Assembly: GCF_003934165.1 (NCBI RefSeq)
Contig: NZ_ML133508.1
Location: 303,881-367,880 of the forward strand
Source of the DNA: Borborobacter arsenicus
Lineage (GTDB): Bacteria > Pseudomonadota > Alphaproteobacteria > Rhizobiales > Rhizobiaceae
DNA: 64,000 nucleotides
Direction: 5' to 3'
The position numbers were made by a program, and so were the translations under genes. A model generated the notes under the pieces. The model made no database searches, had not been told where the DNA came from, and saw only the letters and a list, made by a program, of their open reading frames with translations. This document shows, one piece after another, positions 1 through 7,627 of the stretch; within the stretch, counting starts at the first letter, position 1; the number at the start of each line of letters is the position of its first letter.

Positions 1-1
1 C

Positions 2-232
2 GCCGATCAGGTCCGGGAAACGGCGGCCAAGCACTTTGCCGGCCAGGACGATCTGGTGCTGGTGGCTGTCGACGCGGCGAGACTTGGCCCTTCGCTGAAA
101 TACGAGGTTTCGCGCGGCGGGGCTCTGTTTCCCCATCTTTACGGCACGCTTGATCCGGCTACCGTGCTTTGGGTCAAGCCGCTTCCGCTCGATGCCGAGG
201 GCAATGATGACTTCCCGCCACTGGATGCCTAA
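2..232 (+). CDS. DUF952 domain protein (3' part)
   Basis: The last 76 codons of a gene whose start lies before the window. The reading frame opens at base 2 and ends in TAA at 230-232. The visible part contains LKYEVSRGG and LFPHLYG, then a hydrophobic strand with VLWVKPLPL. This pattern is typical of the DUF952 family (small, about 115 residues, no established function), which sits directly in front of pyrD in many rhizobia. The stop overlaps the pyrD start as TAATG, so the two are probably one transcript and translationally coupled. The family call rests on motif recognition; the role is unknown. Confidence 0.85.
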   Translation, partial: ADQVRETAAKHFAGQDDLVLVAVDAARLGPSLKYEVSRGGALFPHLYGTLDPATVLWVKPLPLDAEGNDDFPPLDA

Positions 233-1323
233 TGACGCTGCTTGACCATCTTGGCCGCAACCTGCTTTTTGCGCTCGATCCGGAAACCGCGCATGGGGTA
301 TCCATCAGGGCGTTGAAATGCGGTCTTGCACAGACGCGCAAGGCGCATCCGGACCAGCGTTTGCAGGTGCGGCTCTGCGGCCTCGATTTTCCCAACCCTC
401 TCGGCATGGCAGCCGGCTACGACAAGAATGCCGAAGTGCCGGACGCGCTGCTGGCTCTTGGCTTCGGGTTCGCGGAAGTTGGCACGGTCACGCCTCTTCC
501 CCAGCTGGGAAACCCGAAGCCGCGCATTTTCCGCCTGACGGCAGATGAAGCCGTGATCAATCGTCTTGGCTTCAACAATGAGGGGCATGCACGTTGCGAA
601 CAGCGGCTTGCCTCGCGCTTGGGCCGTCCGGGTATCGTCGGCATCAATATCGGCGCCAACAAGGACAGTGCCGACCGAATCGGCGACTACGAGCTGGGTG
701 TGAAGCGCTTCTCGCGCTACGCTTCTTATCTCACGGTGAATATTTCTTCGCCCAACACGCCCGGCCTGCGCGACATGCAGGCACGTGCCAATCTGGCGGA
801 ACTCCTTTCGCGCGTCGTCGCCGCTCGCGACGAAGCGGTGACCGGACCCGGCCGGAAACCGCCGCTGTTCCTCAAAATAGCGCCGGACCTGCACCAAACC
901 GACCTTGAGGACATTGCCGCCGAGATCCAGGATAAGGCCATCGAAGGCGTCATCGTTTCGAACACGACGATTTCACGCCCCGCTCTCAAAAGTGCCGTGA
1001 ACACGGCAGAAACCGGTGGCCTTTCAGGCAAGCCGCTATTCCAGCGCTCGACCGTCGCGCTAGCGAAAATGCGTAAGCTGCTTGGGCCTGACCATGCCAT
1101 TGTCGGCGTTGGCGGCGTGGATTCGACCGAGACCGTGCTGGAAAAAATCCGCGCCGGCGCCGATCTGGTCCAGCTCTATACCGGCATGATCTATGCGGGG
1201 CCGGCCTTGCCGGGGCGCATTGTCAGCGGGCTGACACGGTTTCTCGACAGCCAGGGCTTGTCGAGCCTGCGCGCGATCCGCGATACGCGGCTCGATCACT
1301 GGGCCGCCCAACCGCTCGATTGA
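232..1323 (+). CDS. pyrD: dihydroorotate dehydrogenase (quinone), class 2
   Basis: 363 residues, the usual length of class 2 enzymes. It oxidises dihydroorotate to orotate with FMN and passes electrons to ubiquinone at the inner membrane, the fourth step of pyrimidine synthesis. The short N-terminal helical stretch (LLFALDPETAHG) is the membrane-associated quinone tunnel of class 2. NISSPNTPGLRD near residue 167 carries the catalytic Ser (class 1 enzymes have Cys). IVGVGGV near residue 287 and LVQLYTG near 316 are the FMN phosphate-binding loops. The start ATG overlaps the TAA of the DUF952 gene. The gene converges on the small membrane protein at 1333-1596, with 9 bases between the stops. 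Confidence 0.97.
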   Translation: MTLLDHLGRNLLFALDPETAHGVSIRALKCGLAQTRKAHPDQRLQVRLCGLDFPNPLGMAAGYDKNAEVPDALLALGFGFAEVGTVTPLPQLGNPKPRIFRLTADEAVINRLGFNNEGHARCEQRLASRLGRPGIVGINIGANKDSADRIGDYELGVKRFSRYASYLTVNISSPNTPGLRDMQARANLAELLSRVVAARDEAVTGPGRKPPLFLKIAPDLHQTDLEDIAAEIQDKAIEGVIVSNTTISRPALKSAVNTAETGGLSGKPLFQRSTVALAKMRKLLGPDHAIVGVGGVDSTETVLEKIRAGADLVQLYTGMIYAGPALPGRIVSGLTRFLDSQGLSSLRAIRDTRLDHWAAQPLD

Positions 1324-1332
1324 GCAGTTCTG

Positions 1333-1596
1333 TCAACGCCGGTAGCTGAACAGCCGCAGGATAAGGAAGGCCGGCACCACGATTGCCGCGCCAAGCAGGA
1401 AATAGCCGACGAAGCGATCGATCGCCGCAAAGCCCATATTCCATATGTCGAGAACGAAGTCCCGAACCCGGTACAGCACGTCGTAGGGCGACCAGCCGAA
1501 GAAATTCATGACGACGCCGACCAGAAACGACACGATGATCAGTTTGAGGAGTACCCGCAGCGGGCTGTCGCCGAGAAAGCGTGTAAGTCCTGACAT
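1333..1596 (-). CDS. small membrane protein, DUF6460-like
   Basis: 87 residues from the ATG at 1596, preceded by GGGAGAA at a good ribosome-binding distance. An in-frame extension to 1692 has no such signal and adds an unlikely sequence, so I use the internal ATG. Two hydrophobic segments are visible: LKLIIVSFLVGVVMNFFGW (about residues 15-33) and GYFLLGAAIVVPAFLILRLF (about 63-82). It ends in SYRR. Proteins of this size and pattern next to pyrD in rhizobia are listed as DUF6460; that name is from memory. Function unknown. It is convergent with pyrD. Confidence 0.8.
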   Translation of the reverse strand: MSGLTRFLGDSPLRVLLKLIIVSFLVGVVMNFFGWSPYDVLYRVRDFVLDIWNMGFAAIDRFVGYFLLGAAIVVPAFLILRLFSYRR

Positions 1597-1787
1597 GGTA
1601 TTCTCCCGCAAGCCGGTCCCTGGCGATAAGCGTCCGACGGAGATGCAAGGCGCAACCCCTGTGCCGCATGCCAAACATCGATTCAGGCGCAAAAGCCATC
1701 ATGCAGCGCTGCGCGCACATACGAATTTATGCGATCCGCTTCAAGCCGATGGTGGCCATCCCAGTGCAATCACCGATGGTTTTGAAG

Positions 1788-1817
1788 TTGCCGATCACGT
1801 CGCGACCGTGATATCTA
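1788..1817 (+). promoter_or_regulatory. possible tRNA-Gly promoter
   Basis: TTGCCG at 1788-1793 and TATCTA at 1812-1817 are separated by 18 bases and end 9 bases before the mature tRNA. Neither hexamer is a strong match. The call rests on position as much as on sequence. Confidence 0.3.
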
Positions 1818-1826
1818 ACCCCTGTC

Positions 1827-1900
1827 GCGGGTATGATGTAATGGTAGCTTGTCAGCTTCCCAAGCTGATCGCGCGGGTTCGATTCCCGCTACCCGCTCCA
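1827..1900 (+). tRNA. tRNA-Gly (anticodon CCC)
   Basis: A 74-base cloverleaf including an encoded CCA. The acceptor arm pairs GCGGGTA (1827-1833) with TACCCGC (1890-1896). The discriminator is T at 1897 and CCA is 1898-1900. The anticodon arm is TCAGC-TTCCCAA-GCTGA, placing CCC at the anticodon and reading GGG codons. The T arm GCGGG-TTCGATT-CCCGC is perfect and the D loop has the expected GGTA. No duplicated 3' end or integrase was seen nearby, so there is no sign that it serves as an attachment site. Confidence 0.95.
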
Positions 1901-2109
1901 TTCTGTGAATATTGATGTATCTAACGGGCGCGTTTCGTGATTCGCCGGTGAGCCATGCGTATTACCTGATGGGGGCGAATGACGAACTGTGTCCTGGTGT
2001 TGCATTTCCTGAACACTGGTGACGTGTCGTCTCCGGCGTGCGGCGCACTCCAATCGTCTTCTTTATGGCGCCTTGGGGTTTAACTGTGATAACAGGGCGG
2101 TATCTTTAA

Positions 2110-4089
2110 GTGTCCGCGTCAGTCAAAATTGGCGGTTGCAGCATAGTGTTGAAGTTTCTCGGGACAGGTCGAATCAATATCTTGCGGATCGGCAGTGTAG
2201 CGCTCGATCTGGCGATTGCGGCTGGATCGTTCGTGGCTGCCTATGGCTCGGTCTATGGATTCGATCGGCTGAAATGGGTGCCGGGGCTGGAGGAGAAGAC
2301 CGCTACCTACACCCTGATATGCGCCGTCTGCTTCGTGGCCTTCGGCGTCAATAAAGGGTCCTGGCGCTACGTTTCGATCTCCGAACTGCTTGCTGTTATC
2401 AAGGCTGCGGTCGTCGCCATCGGCATATACACCGTTGGAGCGTTCCTGATCTCGCGCGGCCAGAATGTGCCGCGCAGCGTCCCGGTTTTTTCTACCCTGT
2501 TCCTGATCGGCGGGCTCTCGGCCGTCAGGCTTGCCTATCGCCTGGCCATGGATGGCACTTGGAAAGGGATCGGGTGGAAGACAAAGGCCCCGCCGGAGCG
2601 AAAGGTGCTGCTGTTTGGGGTTTCGAACGCCGCGGAAAGCTTTATCCGTAGTGCCCGCAGAAATTTCGATAGCGGCATCACGATCGTCGGGGTCTTCGAT
2701 GACAATCCGGCCAAATATTCGCGGCTGATTCATGGCGTGAAGGTGGTCGGTGCGCTCGGCGACATCAGAAAGCACATGGAGCGCCTGGCCCGGCGCGGCA
2801 TCCGCCCCACCGAATTGATAGTGACGGAGAACAAGCCGAGCCGCCAGAGACTGACCGAGATCCTCGCGGTGGCGGCAACGGTCGGTCTGAAGGTGACCAG
2901 AATTCCCGATATCACGGTCACTTCCTCGATCACCAGCCACCTGCTGCTCAAGCCCAAGCCGATCGAACTCGAAGATCTCCTGGGCCGGCCGGAAGTCACC
3001 GCCGATCTTGACGGTATTGCCCATCTGATCAATGGTCGCACTGTGCTGGCAACCGGCGCCGGCGGCTCGATCGGGTCGGAATTGTGTCGGCAGATCGCAA
3101 CCTTCAATCCGCGCCAACTCATCATCACCGACTGTTCGGAATTTCACATCTATCTGCTCGACAAAGAGCTGCGCGAGAATCACCCTGATCTGCCCATCGT
3201 CACGCGCATCGTCGATGTGCGTGACCGTGCCAGGGTCAACGATATGTTCCGGACCTATAGGCCCGAAGTGGTTTTCCACGCGGCAGCGCTCAAGCATGTC
3301 CCCTTGGTCGAGGACAATCCGGTCGAGGGCATCAAGACCAATGTGCTTGGTACGCGCAATGTGGCGGACGCCGCCCTTGCCAATGAAGCCAACACCTTCG
3401 TCATGATTTCGACCGACAAGGCGGTCAATCCCACCAACATCATGGGTGCCACCAAGCGCGCCGCCGAAGCCTATTGCCAGTCGCTGGACGTCAATTCGAA
3501 GACGACGCGCTTCAAGACCGTTCGCTTCGGCAATGTGCTGGGCTCCAACGGGTCGGTGGTGCCGCGCTTCCAGGAACAGATCGCTGCCGGCGGGCCGGTC
3601 ACGGTCACGCACCCCAATATCGTACGCTTCTTCATGACCATTCCAGAAGCGGTGCAGCTTGTCCTGCATGCCTCCTCGCACGCGCTGCTGCACATGACCG
3701 AGCGTGGCAAGATCATGGTGCTCGACATGGGCAAGCCGGTCCGGATCGTCGATCTGGCCGAGCGGATGATCCAGCTTGCCGGTTACGAGCCGCATGTCGA
3801 TATCGAAATCGCCTTTGTCGGGCTGCGGCCGGGAGAAAAGCTCTATGAGGAGCTTTTCGATCCCTCCGAGGTTCAGGATACGCGTACGGATGAGGGCTAT
3901 GTCGTGGCCGCGCCACGCATCATCGACAAGACATTGCTTCTCAAGACCTTCACCAGCCTAGAGGCTGTCGTCGAGCGGGAGGAAGCGGAAAGAGCCATCG
4001 AACTCCTGTCGCATGTGGTCCCCGAATATCGCAAGGAAACTACGCCGCCGGATCTGATCCCGTCGCCCGAGGCCCTGGAACTCAAATAG
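2110..4089 (+). CDS. membrane-anchored nucleotide-sugar 4,6-dehydratase, FlaA1/CapD/WbpM type
   Basis: 659 residues from a GTG at 2110; a second GTG at 2146 is possible and neither has a clear ribosome-binding site. The order is four transmembrane helices (about residues 28-145), a CoA-binding-type Rossmann domain (about 160-280), then a polysaccharide-biosynthesis SDR domain. TGAGGSIGSELC near residue 314 binds NAD(P). The catalytic set reads Ser434, Met445 and Lys449 (STDKAV...NIMGATK). Met replaces the usual Tyr, as known for long FlaA1/WbpM enzymes that convert UDP-GlcNAc or similar to the 4-keto-6-deoxy sugar. It probably feeds O-antigen, capsule or protein glycosylation. No glycan genes adjoin it here; the glycan island starts 23 kb away. 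Confidence 0.9.
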   Translation: MSASVKIGGCSIVLKFLGTGRINILRIGSVALDLAIAAGSFVAAYGSVYGFDRLKWVPGLEEKTATYTLICAVCFVAFGVNKGSWRYVSISELLAVIKAAVVAIGIYTVGAFLISRGQNVPRSVPVFSTLFLIGGLSAVRLAYRLAMDGTWKGIGWKTKAPPERKVLLFGVSNAAESFIRSARRNFDSGITIVGVFDDNPAKYSRLIHGVKVVGALGDIRKHMERLARRGIRPTELIVTENKPSRQRLTEILAVAATVGLKVTRIPDITVTSSITSHLLLKPKPIELEDLLGRPEVTADLDGIAHLINGRTVLATGAGGSIGSELCRQIATFNPRQLIITDCSEFHIYLLDKELRENHPDLPIVTRIVDVRDRARVNDMFRTYRPEVVFHAAALKHVPLVEDNPVEGIKTNVLGTRNVADAALANEANTFVMISTDKAVNPTNIMGATKRAAEAYCQSLDVNSKTTRFKTVRFGNVLGSNGSVVPRFQEQIAAGGPVTVTHPNIVRFFMTIPEAVQLVLHASSHALLHMTERGKIMVLDMGKPVRIVDLAERMIQLAGYEPHVDIEIAFVGLRPGEKLYEELFDPSEVQDTRTDEGYVVAAPRIIDKTLLLKTFTSLEAVVEREEAERAIELLSHVVPEYRKETTPPDLIPSPEALELK

Positions 4090-4118
4090 TCGATCCGTTG
4101 AAGGGCGCGGCGCCGGAT

Positions 4119-5210
4119 TCAGCCGGCGCGAAAATGCTTGGAAAGTTTCAGGCCCTGTGCCTGGTAGTTCGAACCAAGATCGCTGCCGTAAAGCGCCTTC
4201 GGGCGCGCCGCCATGCGCTCATAGACGAGGCGGCCGACGATCTGGCCATGTTCGAGGATGAAGGGCACTTCATGGCTGCGCACTTCCAGAACGGCGCGAC
4301 TGCCCGTGCCGCCGGCCTTGGAATGGCCGAAGCCCGGATCGAAGAAGCCGGCATAATGCACCCGGAACTCGCCGACCAGCGGATCGAAGGGCGTCATCTC
4401 TGCCGCATATTCAGGCGGAACATGCACCGCCTCGCGTGAAACCAATATGTAGAATTCATCGGGGTCGAGCACGAGTTCGCCCTCGCCACGCCGGTAAAGC
4501 GGCTCCCAAAAATCCACTACATCCTGCGCCGCGCGCTTGTCGACATCGACCAGCCCGGTGTGATGCTTGCCGCGATAGCCAATCAGGCCGTCCGCATTGC
4601 CGTGGAGGTCGATCGAGAGCGCGATACCGCCGCCGGAAATATTCGGCCTGTCGGAAGCGACCAACTGTTCGGCCTCGTGCAACGCATGAAGCTCTGCTTC
4701 ACTCAGTAATGCATTGCCGATGCGGAAGCGGATCTGCGACAGGCGCGAGCCGGTGCGCACGATGATCGGAAAGGTGCGGGGGCTGACTTCCAGATAAAGA
4801 GGGCCGCTGTACCCGGCTGGAATCTTGTCGAACTCCTGGCCGTGGTCGGTCATGACACGGGTGAAGATATCGAGCCGGCCGGTCGAGCTTTTCGGATTGG
4901 TTGAGGCCGAGACCTCCGCCGGCAAGTCAAGCCTCTCCAGCAAGGGCACGATATAGACGCAGCCGGTTTCGAGCACCGCGCCCTCGGTGAGGTCGATCTC
5001 GTGCAGCTTCAGCCGGTCGAGTTTTTCATCGACCCGGCATCCTGGCCCAGGCAGGAAGCTTGCGCGTACCCGCCATGCCTTCTCGCCAAGTCGCAGATCG
5101 AGGCTCGCCGGCTGGACCTGGTCGCGGTCTAGCGGGCGTGGGGCGACAAGCGCGCCGGACGTGAACAGGGCTGCGATCTCCTGGTCCGGAAGGATACCCG
5201 ACTTCTGCAA
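4119..5210 (-). CDS. dcd: 2'-deoxycytidine 5'-triphosphate deaminase, two-domain form
   Basis: 363 residues, about twice the length of the enterobacterial enzyme, matching the duplicated form common in rhizobia. It deaminates dCTP to dUTP, supplying dUMP for thymidylate synthesis. SLDLRLGEKAW near residue 33 and NPKSSTGRLDIFTRV near 108 are the nucleotide-binding signatures of the first half. SGPLYLEVSPRTF and GSRLSQIRFR follow. The second half repeats the dUTPase-like fold, ending with HGQIVGRLVYERM. It is convergent with the upstream dehydratase, with 29 bases between the stops. The start is an ATG at 5210. Confidence 0.92.
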   Translation of the reverse strand: MQKSGILPDQEIAALFTSGALVAPRPLDRDQVQPASLDLRLGEKAWRVRASFLPGPGCRVDEKLDRLKLHEIDLTEGAVLETGCVYIVPLLERLDLPAEVSASTNPKSSTGRLDIFTRVMTDHGQEFDKIPAGYSGPLYLEVSPRTFPIIVRTGSRLSQIRFRIGNALLSEAELHALHEAEQLVASDRPNISGGGIALSIDLHGNADGLIGYRGKHHTGLVDVDKRAAQDVVDFWEPLYRRGEGELVLDPDEFYILVSREAVHVPPEYAAEMTPFDPLVGEFRVHYAGFFDPGFGHSKAGGTGSRAVLEVRSHEVPFILEHGQIVGRLVYERMAARPKALYGSDLGSNYQAQGLKLSKHFRAG

Positions 5211-5256
5211 CGATCAACTCCTGAAATAACCCATCGACGTTTAATGATACGCGTCA

Positions 5257-5285
5257 TTGACGCAAGCCGGCACCGGGTCTAAAGG
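5257..5285 (+). promoter_or_regulatory. possible metZ leader promoter
   Basis: TTGACG at 5257-5262 is a good -35 element. TAAAGG at 5280-5285, after 17 bases, is a weak -10. Transcription from here would start just before the SAM-II aptamer, as expected for a riboswitch leader. Confidence 0.4.
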
Positions 5286-5293
5286 CATTTTAT

Positions 5294-5345
5294 CCCGTGG
5301 TGATTTGCCGGTCGGCTTGCAGCCACGTTAAACAAGTCGCTAAAG
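5294..5345 (+). promoter_or_regulatory. SAM-II riboswitch
   Basis: The stretch carries the conserved SAM-II blocks in order: CGTGGTGATTTG-CCG, then CGGCTTGCAGCCACG, TTAAA, and GCTAAAG. P1 pairs CGTGG (5296-5300) with CCACG (5323-5327), and the 3' GCTAAAG (5339-5345) is the pseudoknot strand. SAM-II aptamers are found almost only in alphaproteobacteria, upstream of metA, metZ and related genes, and shut off expression when S-adenosylmethionine is high. It lies 63 bases before the metZ ATG. The aptamer contains a GTG (5297) in frame with metZ that should not be taken as its start. Confidence 0.93.
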
Positions 5346-5357
5346 GGCCGCCTTTGG

Positions 5358-5390
5358 ACCGGCACGCGACTTTTTGCGGCCGGTTTTTTT
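5358..5390 (+). terminator. intrinsic terminator or attenuator downstream of the SAM-II aptamer
   Basis: ACCGGC (5358-5363) pairs with GCCGGT (5379-5384), extended by CGC (5365-5367) with GCG (5376-5378). The stem runs straight into seven T residues (5384-5390). A small competing hairpin, AAAGG (5342-5346) with CCTTT (5351-5355), would consume the 3' end of the aptamer. This suggests SAM binding chooses between readthrough and termination 18 bases before the metZ start. Confidence 0.75.
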
Positions 5391-5407
5391 GTGTCTGGAT
5401 CAAAGCG

Positions 5408-6601
5408 ATGACCATCGAAAAGAAGCGTAATTGGAAGCCCGCAACCCAACTTGTCCACTCCGGAACAATGCGTTCCGGTTTTGGTGAGACCTCCGAGGCG
5501 ATCTATCTCACGCAGGGCTATGTCTATGACAGCGCGGAGGCCGCCGAGGCCCGCTTCAAGGGCGAGGAACCCGGATTCATCTATTCGCGCTATGCCAATC
5601 CGACCGTCGACATGTTCGAAAAGCGCATGTGCGCGCTCGAAGGCGCGGAAGACGCCCGTGCCATGGCATCCGGTATGGCGGCAGTGGCTGCCGCAGTGTT
5701 GTGCAGCCTGAAAGCCGGCGACCACATCGTTGCGGCGCGCGCTCTGTTCGGCTCCTGCCGTTGGGTGGTCGAGACGCTGGCGCCGCGCTACGGCATCGAA
5801 GCGACGCTGGTGGACGGCACCAAGGCGGAGAGCTGGGAAAAAGCGGTGCGGCCCAACACCAAGCTGTTCTTCCTGGAAAGCCCGACCAATCCGACGCTTG
5901 AAGTGGTGGACATCGCAGCCGTTGCGGCTCTCGCCAATTCGATTGGTGCCAAGGTGGTGGTCGACAATGTGTTCGCCACGCCCTTGCAGCAAAAGCCGCT
6001 GGAACTTGGCGCGCATGTCGTCGTCTATTCGGCGACAAAGCATATTGACGGGCAGGGGCGCTGTCTTGGCGGCATCGTGCTGTCGAGCAAGGAATGGATC
6101 GACGAAAACCTGCATGATTATTTCCGTCACACTGGGCCAAGCCTGTCGCCGTTCAATGCCTGGACGCTGCTGAAGGGGCTGGAAACGCTGTCGCTGAGGG
6201 TGCGTCAGCAGACGGAAAACGCTGCCAGGGTGGCGGATTTCCTTGCCGGGCGCCCGGAGATCGCGCGGGTGATCTATCCCGGCCGCGCCGACCATCCGCA
6301 GGCTGATATAGTCGCCAGGCAGATGTCGGGCGGATCGACGCTGATATGCCTGGATGTCAAGGGCGGCAAGAAGGCGGCCTTCGCCTTCCAGAACGCACTC
6401 GACATTTTCCTGATCACCAACAATCTCGGCGATTCCAAGAGCCTAATTACCCATCCGGCAACCACCACGCACAAGAACCTGACGCCGGAAGCACGTGCCG
6501 AACTCGGCATCGGCGATGGCACGCTGCGCCTGTCCATGGGTGTGGAGGATATCGACGATCTGCTGGAGGATATCGAGCAGGCGCTGCGCAAGGCTGGATA
6601 G
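5408..6601 (+). CDS. metZ: O-succinylhomoserine sulfhydrylase
   Basis: 397 residues from the ATG at 5408, which follows the riboswitch and attenuator; an in-frame GTG at 5297 falls inside the aptamer and is rejected. It is a PLP enzyme of the Cys/Met metabolism family that makes homocysteine from O-succinylhomoserine and sulfide. Visible features are TQGYVYDSAEAA near residue 38, YSRYANPTVDMFE for cofactor and substrate contacts, and VVYSATKHIDGQGR near 209 with the Schiff-base lysine. ITHPATTTH near 348 and LRLSMGVEDIDDL at the end are also typical. The SAM-II leader ties it to methionine supply. Distinguishing metZ from cystathionine synthase or lyase rests on family pattern and riboswitch context. 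Confidence 0.93.
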   Translation: MTIEKKRNWKPATQLVHSGTMRSGFGETSEAIYLTQGYVYDSAEAAEARFKGEEPGFIYSRYANPTVDMFEKRMCALEGAEDARAMASGMAAVAAAVLCSLKAGDHIVAARALFGSCRWVVETLAPRYGIEATLVDGTKAESWEKAVRPNTKLFFLESPTNPTLEVVDIAAVAALANSIGAKVVVDNVFATPLQQKPLELGAHVVVYSATKHIDGQGRCLGGIVLSSKEWIDENLHDYFRHTGPSLSPFNAWTLLKGLETLSLRVRQQTENAARVADFLAGRPEIARVIYPGRADHPQADIVARQMSGGSTLICLDVKGGKKAAFAFQNALDIFLITNNLGDSKSLITHPATTTHKNLTPEARAELGIGDGTLRLSMGVEDIDDLLEDIEQALRKAG

Positions 6602-6604
6602 GGT

Positions 6605-7627
6605 CTACCGGCCAGCCTCGGCTATCCGGTCGAGCAGTACCCGCTGCACCGCAAGCCCGCTGATCTCGCTCGATTGCCGTGCAGCGTTCTTGCTCAGCCC
6701 GGGGATATGCACGCAATAGTCCCGGCCAAGCCGCTGCAATTGCCGGTCCAGCCGCTCTGCAAAACCTGGCGCGATGGCTTGCGCATCAATCGCCAGCACG
6801 AACAGGCCGGCGCCGGGGCTTTGCGAACCTTCGCTAAAGGAGGGGGCGTCGAGCGACCAGTTGGCGCCCGCCAGTCCGGCTGAAAGCACCTCCACCATCA
6901 GCGCGATATTGGCGCCGCGCGCGCCGCCGAATGCGAGCAGCGCGCCGCGCATCGCCTCGCGTGGATCGGTGGTCGGCTTGCCGGATTTGTCGAGCGCCCA
7001 GCCTTCCGGGATCGGCTTTCCTTCTTCGGCAGCACGACGGATGCTGACAAAGGCTGCCGCACTCGAGGCCTGGTCGATCAGAAGCGGCGGCCCGTCGGCG
7101 CGCGGCGCCGCAAAGGCCAGCGGATTGGTGCAGAAAGTCGGCTTGGTCGCTCCCGATCCGGCCAGCAGGGCCGGCCCGTTGGTGGCGGCAAGGGCAAGCA
7201 GGCCGCGCCTGGCCAATCGTGCCGTGAAATAGCCGAGCGAGCCGCAAGTATAGGCATTGGCCTGCGCGAATATTCCGACACCGAGCGTGCGCCCCGTTTC
7301 GACCAGCTCTTCGAAGGCGGTGTCGAAACCGAGATGCGCGACACCCCCGCCGGCATCCGAATGGATGATTGCCGGCAGGGGCCGGGTCAGCACCGGCCGG
7401 GCTCCCGCCTTGATCCTGCCCGCTCGCCAGCTGTCGAGATAGTCGAGAAAATGCGCCAGCCCCACCGTCTTCTGGCCGGAGGCCTCGGCATCGACGCTTG
7501 CCCGTGCGACTGCATGTGCCGCTTCGGCGTCCGCACCGCAGCGAAGCGCCGCCGCAACGCAAATCTCTTCCAGCGCATCAAGCTGGATGGTGATGGTTTC
7601 GGCCGTTATGTCAGAGCCCGAGCGCAA
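6605..7627 (-). CDS. malate/L-lactate dehydrogenase (Ldh) family oxidoreductase
   Basis: About 340 residues if translation starts at the TTG at 7627, preceded by AAGG and overlapping the end of the flavoprotein gene by 17 bases. An ATG at 7642 is the alternative. The Ldh family are NAD(P)-dependent 2-hydroxy acid, ureidoglycolate or imino acid (delta1-piperideine/pyrroline-2-carboxylate) reductases unrelated to classic LDH. AYTCGSLGYFTARLARRG near residue 125 and the KPTFCTNPLAFAAP stretch near 155 match the family nucleotide-binding region. FVLAIDAQAIAP and a C-terminal ISGLAVQRVLLDRI follow. Coupling to a demethylase-type flavoprotein makes an imino- or hydroxy-acid step in amine catabolism plausible, but the substrate cannot be read from sequence. 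Confidence 0.85.
   Translation of the reverse strand: MRSGSDITAETITIQLDALEEICVAAALRCGADAEAAHAVARASVDAEASGQKTVGLAHFLDYLDSWRAGRIKAGARPVLTRPLPAIIHSDAGGGVAHLGFDTAFEELVETGRTLGVGIFAQANAYTCGSLGYFTARLARRGLLALAATNGPALLAGSGATKPTFCTNPLAFAAPRADGPPLLIDQASSAAAFVSIRRAAEEGKPIPEGWALDKSGKPTTDPREAMRGALLAFGGARGANIALMVEVLSAGLAGANWSLDAPSFSEGSQSPGAGLFVLAIDAQAIAPGFAERLDRQLQRLGRDYCVHIPGLSKNAARQSSEISGLAVQRVLLDRIAEAGR

Noticed and set aside
1827-1900. tRNA-Gly as the attachment site of an integrated element
   Set aside because: No integrase or recombinase, no duplicated tRNA 3' end within reach, and no shift in base composition downstream.
5297-5407. N-terminal extension of MetZ from a GTG at 5297
   Set aside because: This stretch is the SAM-II aptamer and terminator, not coding sequence.
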